Assembly: GCA_031266495.1 (NCBI GenBank) | Contig: JAISAX010000021.1 | Span: forward strand, 1-6,568 | DNA from: Opitutaceae bacterium | GTDB taxonomy: Bacteria; Verrucomicrobiota; Verrucomicrobiae; Opitutales; Opitutaceae | Direction: 5' to 3' | DNA length: 6,568 nt | In this document: positions 1-5,360 of the stretch, one piece after another | How positions within the stretch are numbered: position 1 is the first letter of the stretch | Layout: the number at the start of each line of letters is the position of its first letter | The notes under the pieces: model-generated | What the model was told of the DNA's origin: nothing | The model's database searches: none | What the model saw: the letters and a program-made list of their open reading frames with translations, nothing else | Program-made: the position numbers and the translations under genes

Positions 1-2
1 TC

Positions 3-113
3 TCATGGTTAGAAAAATATCGACGCAATTGGAAGAATTGCGAGCGTAAGTTAAACACCAGCAAACATTTCATCGTATTATCATTTATTTCTATATTACT
101 GAAAAGATTCTAA
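3..113 (+). CDS. IS5-family transposase, C-terminal end (5' truncated by window edge)
   Basis: Reading frame 3 on the + strand is open from the window edge to TAA at 111-113 and gives 36 residues beginning SWLEKYRRNWKNCER and ending SILLKRF. This is the characteristic C-terminal signature of IS5-family DDE transposases: the R-x-F/S-W-L-x-x-Y/F-R-R-x-x-x-x-Y/C-E-R segment after the catalytic glutamate region, then a short hydrophobic helix ending in LLKR/LLRR. The catalytic DDE residues lie outside the window. The enzyme would cut and rejoin the element ends. Whether the full copy is intact cannot be judged here. Identification rests on this short but distinctive tail. Confidence 0.82.
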   Translation, partial: SWLEKYRRNWKNCERKLNTSKHFIVLSFISILLKRF

Positions 114-121
114 ACACGCTC
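107..121. repeat. Putative IS terminal inverted repeat (right end)
   Basis: On the + strand the sequence is ATTCTAAACACGCTC, ending at position 121, so the element tip reads GAGCGTGTTTAGAAT on the minus strand. It overlaps the transposase stop codon. The boundary is set by two observations: homology to serine recombinases on the minus strand stops at about 122-125, and the base composition changes here. The exact tip is uncertain by a few bases. Confidence 0.6.
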
Positions 122-227
122 TGATGCAATCCATCTGGTTGGCGGTTGAGTATTGCTGGTGCTCGGTGGACATTCTGACGTAGGCAACAACGGGTATGGG
201 TTCAGGCGGCGGCGAAGTCTTCGGCAT
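122..227 (-). pseudogene. Serine recombinase (resolvase/invertase family), N-terminal remnant cut by an IS
   Basis: From ATG at 227-225 the minus strand encodes about 35 residues with the core VVAYVRMSTEHQQYSTANQ. This is the start of the resolvase/invertase catalytic domain: Y16-x-R18-x-S20 carries the nucleophilic serine, and the STEHQ-x-YST-x-NQ stretch is typical of larger serine recombinases. Homology ends at about residue 35, exactly where the IS5-family end begins. The frame then runs through the IS end for eight more codons to a TAA at 98-96, giving a 43-residue stub without most of the catalytic domain or any DNA-binding domain. The start lies 20 bases after the stop of the Cys-cluster gene, pointing to co-transcription. 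No clear Shine-Dalgarno is visible. The remainder, if it survives, should lie beyond the other end of the IS. Confidence 0.85.
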
Positions 228-247
228 GACGGGAGGCAATGAAATGG

Positions 248-739
248 CTATTCTTTGAATGCGCGGCGCAATACCGCATATCCATCAAACATGAGGCGTC
301 TCATGGACATAGCCATCTCATCGGATAACCTGATCCCGAGTAGTCGGGACAGGATTCCCAACAAGAGTGCGACCTGAGTGTCACTCAAATCTTGCAGCCC
401 GCAAGATATGAGTGCGTGGGCAAGTTTTGGCGTAACAACACGTCGCAGTTTTGGCGTCAATAGTTGCCGCTTTCGGTAACCGGGATTCTGTTTCCGCCAG
501 CTCCGGGTTTTTTCCACGCGCCAGTTTCCACGATAATAGTCCGCATTCTCTGGCTTGCTTAACCATCGCTCATGACTGACGCGATGGCTTTCTTTTCGGC
601 ACTTGATCTTCGCGCAGAAGTGATGTCTCGCGCCGATGCGAGGATCTACAATGAAGATGCGCCCGCAACATGCGCAGGTTCGTCGGGTGTGGTTTGGCTG
701 ATTTTTTTCACAAGTCTTTTTAAAATTTAAAACCAGCAA
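248..739 (-). CDS. Small Cys-cluster (zinc-ribbon-like) protein paired with a serine recombinase
   Basis: A 163-residue protein. C22-A-C-C25-G and F-C42-x4-C47 form a four-cysteine knuckle (C22/C25 with C42/C47), with the linker FIVDPRIGARHHFC, so a zinc-binding treble-clef or ribbon fold is likely. Residues 48-91 are basic and aromatic with two related stations, ENADYYRGNW and WRKQNPGYRKR, suggesting nucleic-acid contact. Residues 105-158 form a more hydrophobic, probably helical tail (LSDTQVALLLGILSRLLG). I recognise the general type, small Cys-cluster proteins beside recombinase or transposase genes in Planctomycetes-Verrucomicrobia-like genomes, but know no assigned function. An accessory or regulator of the adjoining recombinase is inference. 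The start is TTG at 739 without a visible Shine-Dalgarno; no other ATG, GTG or TTG occurs in frame before the first cysteines, while the frame stays open upstream to about 817. The gene appears intact. Confidence 0.72.
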   Translation of the reverse strand: MLVLNFKKTCEKNQPNHTRRTCACCGRIFIVDPRIGARHHFCAKIKCRKESHRVSHERWLSKPENADYYRGNWRVEKTRSWRKQNPGYRKRQLLTPKLRRVVTPKLAHALISCGLQDLSDTQVALLLGILSRLLGIRLSDEMAMSMRRLMFDGYAVLRRAFKE

Positions 740-750
740 CGAAACGATAT

Positions 751-764
751 CAGAGTAAGCTCTG
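751..764. repeat. Small palindrome just upstream of the Cys-cluster gene
   Basis: CAGAG-TAAG-CTCTG forms a 5-bp inverted repeat with a 4-base centre, 12 bases upstream of the TTG start. The position would suit an operator for the Cys-cluster/recombinase unit or half of a recombination site. Five-base arms occur often by chance, so this is only a candidate. Confidence 0.25.
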
Positions 765-985
765 TTTTCAGCGACTGCCCCTGTTTTTGCGAAGACGCTG
801 CGGACGGTTTGTGTCCGTCATTCGGGGCATGGATTTCGGTCCGCACGGAGTCCCGGAGCGACCGGAGTCGAGCGCAGCCGGAATACCGCAGCGGTTTCGC
901 CGGAGGCGGCCCGCGAAGGCTGGAGGCGGAGCGAGGCGAGGACCGCTCCGGGTCTCCGCGCGTATGCCGACATCTCCGCCCAAAA

Positions 986-1030
986 CACGGTGGCACGCCG
1001 GAATGAAGCGAAGCGCGGCGTGCCTCCGTG
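986..1030. repeat. Strong stem-loop, 15-bp arms with one mismatch
   Basis: The left arm CACGGTGGCACGCCG (986-1000) is complementary to the right arm CGGCGTGCCTCCGTG (1016-1030) at 14 of 15 positions; the mismatch pairs position 991 with 1025. The loop is the 15 bases 1001-1015. The outer flanks (965-985 and 1031-1060) show weaker complementarity, so the whole looks like a decayed palindrome of about 100 bases. There is no T-run after either arm, so it does not look like a simple intrinsic terminator. A REP-like repeat or a structured RNA element fits better. Confidence 0.7.
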
Positions 1031-1043
1031 AGCGTCGGCTTTG

Positions 1044-1085
1044 GGGGACGGATATCGTCTTCCATTTCGCCGCCTGTCCGTCCCC
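1044..1085. repeat. Inverted repeat, perfect 9-bp arms
   Basis: GGGGACGGA at 1044-1052 is the exact reverse complement of TCCGTCCCC at 1077-1085, with a 24-base spacer. It lies 13 bases after the stem-loop at 986-1030, and the two may be parts of one repeat unit. No poly-T follows, so there is no sign of termination. Confidence 0.5.
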
Positions 1086-1100
1086 GCATTTTCGCGTCGG

Positions 1101-1182
1101 TTGACGCCTCCCCTTGAGTAAAGGCGAGCGTTACTTACGCGGATGAAAACCTTGCGACCTGTCGCAAGGGGAGGGGCGTCGA
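1101..1182. repeat. Nested, mutually exclusive stems (82 bp)
   Basis: The outer stem pairs GACGCCTCCCCTT (1103-1115) with 1166-1180, which reads AAGGGGAGGGGCGTC and has a 2-base bulge; a G-U and an A-U pair can extend it to 1101/1182. Inside, CCTTGCGA (1150-1157) pairs with TCGCAAGG (1162-1169) around a 4-base loop. Bases 1166-1169 belong to both stems, so both cannot form fully at once. That arrangement resembles attenuator or switch RNAs but also occurs in mobile intergenic repeats. It lies 62 bases upstream of the orphan fragment at 1244. Confidence 0.55.
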
Positions 1183-1243
1183 GCCTGGCATCAAAGCGGA
1201 TGAGGGACGCGCCTCCACCGCATTTGACACCACGCCACCAGAG

Positions 1244-1381
1244 ATGAACACACCAGAACACTTCAAACACGTCACATTCGGCAGCAACTACGCCGATTTC
1301 GAAAATATCGACATGCCCGAAAAATGTTTCCGGCAGGAACTCGACGCGGCGCTTGCCGACGATGATGCGGCGGCAAAGGTA
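1244..1381 (+). pseudogene. Orphan N-terminal coding fragment, unknown protein
   Basis: From ATG at 1244 the + strand encodes about 46 residues beginning MNTPEHFKHVTFGSNYADF and reaching a Glu/Asp/Ala-rich helix (FRQELDAALADDDAAAK). Codon use is strongly G/C at third positions with a balanced amino-acid mix, so this looks like real coding sequence. After the AAG codon ending at 1381 the sequence turns AT-rich, and from 1396 the same frame runs antisense to the esterase gene, where its translation loses this character. The natural reading is the front end of a gene whose remainder was lost in a rearrangement ending between 1381 and 1395. I do not recognise the family. A short intact protein using the downstream frame is possible but less likely. 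No Shine-Dalgarno is evident. Confidence 0.45.
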
Positions 1382-1395
1382 GGTGACTTTTTTGA

Positions 1396-3492
1396 TTATT
1401 TGGACAGAAGCGCGACGAGGGCGTCGAACCAACGATTCGCCATTTTGGCCGCGCCACTGGCGTTGGGATGGACGTGGTCGGCCACCGCGTCCAGGCGCCA
1501 GTCAAATCCCTCGGCCTGGTTTACCGGAACAACAGGATGTCTCCCTGGATTGGATACATTGAAATCGGCGACAAACTTCGCCAATTCACGGTTGAGTTCC
1601 GGGATGTAGGAATACTTGGGAAGTTTTCCGGCAGGGATGACTTGTGCGACCAGAACGATGACATCCGGGTTAAGCCGTCGCGCGGTTTCGATGATTCTCC
1701 GGGTGTCGGCTATGATGTCGGCGACGGATTTTTGTTCGACAGAGCGATTGTGGCCGGAGTGCAGAAGGATGATGTCAGCCGGGCACGCGCTGTATTCCGA
1801 CTCGAATATGTCGGCGAGAAAGCGTGTATTCTTCCCGCCGTAACCCTGGTGTGGCAGCGATGGACTGCCGGCTGCAGACGGGTCCGAACGCGTTCCCGTG
1901 TAGCGCACATGGTATCCTGCCGTTTTCAGCTTGTTGAGAAGAAGTTCCCGATAAACGACGTAAAAGCCCGCTCCTGCTGTGATGGAATCGCCAACCGGCA
2001 TTAAACTGTATTCAGGTTTTATTGTGGCCCCGACACGGGTGACCAGGCTGCTGACCGAGATCCCGCGCTCATCCGTCACAAGCGCGAACCAGTCGGTTCC
2101 TCCGGAGACAGCCTCCGGCGGAATGATGGCGGTGTATCCGTTTCTTTGATGAGGCGTGGCGTCGAGCGACTTCCAGACGCGGTCTTTCCAGTGCGGCCCC
2201 TCTTGCGAATAGAAAACGCGGGCACGGGAGACGGGATGTTTGCCCTCGACGAGGAAGGCAACGGTTCCCCTCTGTGTGCTGTTCTCCGGCGGTGGCGCAT
2301 GGATGATTCGCGGGAACATGTCACCCACACCCTTGAGGTGAAAGTCAAACCAGGCATCGGACATAGAACTTGCATCAACGCCATCCGCAGGTGATTTGAC
2401 CTGATGGTTCACGTTGGGGACGAAGAGGAGATTTTTCTCACCAGGTATTTGCTTGTAAGTGTCGATCACCGCCGGCGGATAAAAAAAGTGGTCGTTGGAG
2501 GCGGCGGCAAAGAAGAAGTGCGAGCGGATGTTTGCGGCACGATAACCGGCGTCCATGTATTTCACCCAGGTGACACGCTCCTGCGGAGTGAACTTGTCGA
2601 GTTCTTTCGCATAGGTTGCCTCGTCATAAAAACCACAGCCAAAAATCGACCATGATGCGCGGACCTGATCGCCGAGCAGACCGGAAAGCATGGTGGTCAT
2701 GTATCCGCCCCAGGATACACCCGTGATGCCGAGGCGGTCACGCCGCACGTCGGGCTGCGACTGGAGAAGCTTGAACCCCTGCAACCCGGCAACAACGGCA
2801 TCGAACAATTTGCCCGCCTTGATGTCGGGCGTGACCTTGAAACGATCTTTCCCATAGGGAAGTTTCTTCCATGCGCCGGACGAGTTTGTCTGCTTTTTGG
2901 GACTGCCGATGCTCGGGAGGTCAACGGCCACGGCGACATAGCCGTGCTGCGCCCGGCGCAAAGCCCCCAAAACATCGCAGGTGCCACCGCCGCCATGCAG
3001 AACGAGCACACCGGGCAGACGGCCTTCGCTGTTGGTCGGCGACGCCACCACGGCGTAGATCTCGTTGGCGGCCGGTCCCTCCGGGGTCTCCACCGTCAGG
3101 GATTTGAAAATGAAATGGCGCAACGAAACGTTTTCGGGAACAGGCGGCGTGTTTTCCGGCGGCGGTATTTCACGGAGAATTTCCGGCGCCCCCGCCTCCA
3201 CGTAAGGCGCGAAAGGATCATCGGGCAGCGGTGCGCCCGGAACCAGATGCGCGGTGTCGGCAGCACTGGAACGGGCAACCGGTTCGGCCTTGTTCGTTGG
3301 AGTCGCAGGGCGTGCCGCTTTCGGCGCGGTCGCTACGGCGGAGGGAGGAGGAGGGGGGCCGGGAGTATTGGCCAATTCGCGAGTTCCGATGTCATCCGCA
3401 AGACAGGAGGCGGAGAACAGCATATCTTGTATCACGAATATGGATAAACAGACGACGAACGGCGATGGGATGAGACGGGAACGGATTTTCAT
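1396..3492 (-). CDS. Exported two-domain esterase: alpha/beta-hydrolase plus CE3-like SGNH acetylesterase
   Basis: A 698-residue protein starting at ATG 3492, chosen because it opens with a basic N-terminus and a hydrophobic export segment (residues 11-28). C30 leaves either a Sec signal peptide or a weak lipobox possible. Residues 44-75 are a Pro/Ala linker. Residues ~120-390 are an alpha/beta-hydrolase of the acetylxylan-esterase/dienelactone-hydrolase type: HGGGG 166-170 for the oxyanion hole, nucleophile S260 in GVSWGG, likely acid D334 (SNDHF) and H363 (NVNHQ). Residues ~408-486 look like a small beta-rich domain. Residues ~495-695 match CE3-type SGNH esterases: MPVGDSIT with S503, RELLLNKL, GYGGKN, N582, VAQVIP, and D672-x-x-H675 in DHVHPN. 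The usual GTND block reads GHNR. It begins 22 bases after the glycosidase stop and is the last gene of the operon. Probable role: deacylation of a plant polysaccharide outside the cytoplasm; the substrate is inferred. Confidence 0.85.
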   Translation of the reverse strand: MKIRSRLIPSPFVVCLSIFVIQDMLFSASCLADDIGTRELANTPGPPPPPSAVATAPKAARPATPTNKAEPVARSSAADTAHLVPGAPLPDDPFAPYVEAGAPEILREIPPPENTPPVPENVSLRHFIFKSLTVETPEGPAANEIYAVVASPTNSEGRLPGVLVLHGGGGTCDVLGALRRAQHGYVAVAVDLPSIGSPKKQTNSSGAWKKLPYGKDRFKVTPDIKAGKLFDAVVAGLQGFKLLQSQPDVRRDRLGITGVSWGGYMTTMLSGLLGDQVRASWSIFGCGFYDEATYAKELDKFTPQERVTWVKYMDAGYRAANIRSHFFFAAASNDHFFYPPAVIDTYKQIPGEKNLLFVPNVNHQVKSPADGVDASSMSDAWFDFHLKGVGDMFPRIIHAPPPENSTQRGTVAFLVEGKHPVSRARVFYSQEGPHWKDRVWKSLDATPHQRNGYTAIIPPEAVSGGTDWFALVTDERGISVSSLVTRVGATIKPEYSLMPVGDSITAGAGFYVVYRELLLNKLKTAGYHVRYTGTRSDPSAAGSPSLPHQGYGGKNTRFLADIFESEYSACPADIILLHSGHNRSVEQKSVADIIADTRRIIETARRLNPDVIVLVAQVIPAGKLPKYSYIPELNRELAKFVADFNVSNPGRHPVVPVNQAEGFDWRLDAVADHVHPNASGAAKMANRWFDALVALLSK

Positions 3493-3514
3493 TGGTGTGA
3501 TTTTTGGGAAAGCC

Positions 3515-5347
3515 TCAGACAAGAACAACGGAATCGCATGGGGGCGTGACAGTGGTGACGTTCCCCTCGGTCTGGACGGGGAGCGGGAAACGGGAGAGTT
3601 CCTCGCGCAACAACTGCCAGTATCGCGAATCGGCGGGGACGACGGGGGCGAACCGGTGCGTTTTTTGCCAGAGAAGATTCCCGATCTCCACAGAAGCCCC
3701 GAGGCGACGGGCGGAGGCAAACCAGTGGCGGAGATTTTCCGTGTAGTTATGGAAATCATACGCGACAGGCACGCCCGGCGCGGTGGCGGCGAGCATTTTG
3801 GCCCGTTCCTCATGCTCGCGCCAGTTGGAGTTGTGAACGTCGTAGGTGCGATTCACATCAATGTGCTCGGCCAGCCAGTAGTGGCCCGCGCCGCCGATGT
3901 GAATCGCGTCCGGCTTGTGCCGCCGCATCCCGGAATAAAAGAGCCGCGTGACGCGCAGGATGTAGTTTTCCTCGCCTCGCCAGGCCGGATCGTGAAGCGG
4001 CATGTCGGGATGGACCTTGTCGGCGAGGAAGTCGGTTTTGACGCCGTCGAGATCGTAGCAACCGGGCGCGTTGGAAAACAGTTTTTTGAAAAGTGGTTTC
4101 AGGTAGTTTTCCTGTGTGGAGGGATTCGAGTAATCGCGAGCGCGTTTGTCGTAACGGTTGCGCCATCCCCCCCCCCCCGCGAGGTGCTCGGGCTCGACCG
4201 CAGCCTCGGGTTGAATCTCCGCCCAATTCCACCAAACGACGACCTTGAAACCCCTGTCATGCAGGCGGTCCACCAGTGCGCGCAGATCGGGAAAACGCTT
4301 CGGGTGCGGCTCCCACTGTCCGCGAGCAACCTGCCAGCCGTCATCAATCAGGAGGGTGCGAACGGGCAGATTTTCCCGCTCGATGATATGGGCGGCCCGC
4401 TCCACCAGATTTTCATCAAGGGCAGTGACGGGAGTTTGTTTGACGACAGGCAACTCCGCCGCGTCGGCCTGCTCGCGCAGGGAATCGGGCAGCGTCGCGT
4501 TGGCGGCGAAAACCTGGTCAACCCATGTGCAGTAAAGGGGCTCTGTCCACCATGCGCAGCGCGGCTTGTCGCGGGGATTCGGGATGATGCCGGCGCTGAC
4601 GAGCATCGTGCCGAACTCGGCGTAGATTTTCTCCGGCTCCATTCGGCGGCGGAGGAAAATCCGAAAACGCGGGGAGCGCCATGCCTCGCCCGCCGCGAGG
4701 CGCATCCCGTGTGGTTCGCATCCATAGTCCAGATACAGGTGCTTCAAAAGATAATCGGTTGCGGAGAACTGAAGCCCGAAGGCGGCGGGCAAATCAAGCG
4801 CTCCGAGAAAAAGCATCGTGTTGGCGGCACGCAAGAGCATGGCGCCCGGATGCGGTGTGAATTGCCAGTCGCCCGAATACGTGTCGGTCGAACAGCCTTT
4901 GCCGCCAAGGGGAAGCTCCGGGGAGGTCGCCGACGTATGATGGCGGTTCCGGTAGTTGTGCGCGTCAAAGAAATTCAGCTCCGTGCCGGGGGGCAGCAGT
5001 TGCAGGCGGTTGATTTCGCAGGATTTGGCAGGGGTGAATTCGCAGGAGATGTCAATGGCGTCCGCGTTGGGCGGTGTTTCAATGTGGACACACAGTCCAG
5101 GGAGCGGGGTGTCCGCGTCGGTGGCTGCGTAGCGCAACGTGAGTCGCCGCGCATCCGCCTGCACGAAGTCCAGCGCGAGTGCGGGCGCCGTACCATCCAG
5201 CACCGGACAAAAGAGCGGCGCGGATGGCGTTTGGAAGAGCAGGTTGCCGGATCGTGCCTCGGTCGCTGTGAGCGTGCCGTTGCCATCGGCGAAGGAAAGC
5301 GAGAGCGAGCCGGTTATAAGTTCGTGCGTTGAAAAATGCGGTTGCAT
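3515..5347 (-). CDS. Cytoplasmic alpha-glycosidase, GH36/GH31-like TIM-barrel enzyme
   Basis: A 610-residue protein with no signal peptide or membrane segment, so cytoplasmic. Residues 1-230 look like an N-terminal beta-sandwich. The TIM barrel follows, with LLIDDGWQ (D335, D336, W338) at a barrel strand, VVWWNW at 370-375, and DLDGVKTDF with K437 and probable nucleophile D439. The acid/base is probably in the RTYD503-VHNSNW region. DDGWQ plus DGVKxD is shared by GH36 (alpha-galactosidase and raffinose-synthase/SIP types) and resembles GH31. Alpha-galactosidase activity is therefore most likely, but other alpha-glycosidase activity is possible. The ATG at 5347 is 13 bases after the transporter stop, without a clear Shine-Dalgarno, suggesting translational coupling. 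Beside a sugar importer it most likely hydrolyses imported oligosaccharides. A 12-base G tract lies within codons 390-394. Confidence 0.83.
   Translation of the reverse strand: MQPHFSTHELITGSLSLSFADGNGTLTATEARSGNLLFQTPSAPLFCPVLDGTAPALALDFVQADARRLTLRYAATDADTPLPGLCVHIETPPNADAIDISCEFTPAKSCEINRLQLLPPGTELNFFDAHNYRNRHHTSATSPELPLGGKGCSTDTYSGDWQFTPHPGAMLLRAANTMLFLGALDLPAAFGLQFSATDYLLKHLYLDYGCEPHGMRLAAGEAWRSPRFRIFLRRRMEPEKIYAEFGTMLVSAGIIPNPRDKPRCAWWTEPLYCTWVDQVFAANATLPDSLREQADAAELPVVKQTPVTALDENLVERAAHIIERENLPVRTLLIDDGWQVARGQWEPHPKRFPDLRALVDRLHDRGFKVVVWWNWAEIQPEAAVEPEHLAGGGGWRNRYDKRARDYSNPSTQENYLKPLFKKLFSNAPGCYDLDGVKTDFLADKVHPDMPLHDPAWRGEENYILRVTRLFYSGMRRHKPDAIHIGGAGHYWLAEHIDVNRTYDVHNSNWREHEERAKMLAATAPGVPVAYDFHNYTENLRHWFASARRLGASVEIGNLLWQKTHRFAPVVPADSRYWQLLREELSRFPLPVQTEGNVTTVTPPCDSVVLV
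4167..4178 (-). repeat. G12 homopolymer inside the glycosidase gene
   Basis: Twelve C on the + strand (G on the coding strand) encode the glycine run in LAGGGGW, residues 390-394. The length of 12 is consistent with the translations of all reading frames crossing the tract. Loss of one G would move translation into a frame that stops at about 4099, before the nucleophile codon (4033-4031). Gain of one G would give an unrelated tail ending near 3858. Tracts of this length are prone to polymerase slippage and to sequencing error. Confidence 0.85.
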
Positions 5348-5360
5348 GAAAAACGGAGCA

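Larger units (their letters stand above)
1..121 (+). mobile_element. Right end of an IS5-family insertion sequence (partial)
   Basis: This stretch holds the 3' end of an IS5-type transposase gene, whose stop codon lies only 8 bases before the apparent element end, a layout typical of compact IS5-family elements. Read inward on the minus strand from position 121, the end begins GAGCGTGTTTAGAATC, which resembles IS5-family terminal repeats as I remember them. The next three bases, TGA at 122-124, fit the TNA-type 3-bp target duplication used by some IS5 subgroups. The other end lies outside the window, so neither the inverted-repeat partner nor the second duplication copy can be seen. The element is clearly more AT-rich than the DNA to its right, and it interrupts the minus-strand serine recombinase gene. 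Confidence 0.8.
740..1243. other. Structured GC-rich region without an intact gene
   Basis: About 500 bases separate the start of the Cys-cluster gene from an orphan coding fragment. Several reading frames are open here on both strands, but the products are Arg/Pro/Gly/Ser-rich with no recognisable domain, as expected from GC-rich noise. What the region does hold is self-complementary sequence: a 15-bp hairpin (986-1030), a 9-bp inverted repeat (1044-1085), a nested pair of competing stems (1101-1182) and a 7-bp inverted repeat (927-933 with 944-950). This may be a dispersed intergenic repeat family, the edge of the mobile element, or untranslated structured RNA. None of these can be chosen from one copy. 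Confidence 0.55.

Noticed and set aside
71..73. Minus-strand ATG opening a frame to the left window edge
   Set aside because: It is antisense to the transposase C-terminus, whose family signature is clear on the + strand.
1224..1229. TTGACA, a perfect -35 hexamer
   Set aside because: It lies only 15 bases before the ATG at 1244, leaving no room for a -10 box and leader. No TATAAT-like box at 16-18 bases' spacing is present.
818..1432. Long minus-strand open frame (204 codons) in the intergenic region
   Set aside because: The product is Arg/Ala/Gly-rich without domains and crosses several inverted repeats. Competing frames on both strands are equally open, which points to absence of stops through high GC rather than coding.
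3341..3364. Purine-rich low-complexity run in the esterase gene
   Set aside because: It encodes the Pro-rich linker after the signal peptide (GPPPPPS). The interruptions break it into runs too short for a slippage claim like that for the G12 tract.
3493..3813. Upstream extension of the esterase to an ATG at 3813
   Set aside because: It would lie inside the glycosidase gene and put over 100 Ser/Pro/Arg-rich residues before a normal export signal. The ATG at 3492 gives a signal peptide right at the N-terminus.
3254..5332. Open reading frame of 692 codons on the + strand
   Set aside because: It runs antisense to the glycosidase and the front of the esterase, both of which have clear catalytic motifs. 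Its translation has no recognisable domain and the composition typical of a shadow frame in GC-rich DNA.
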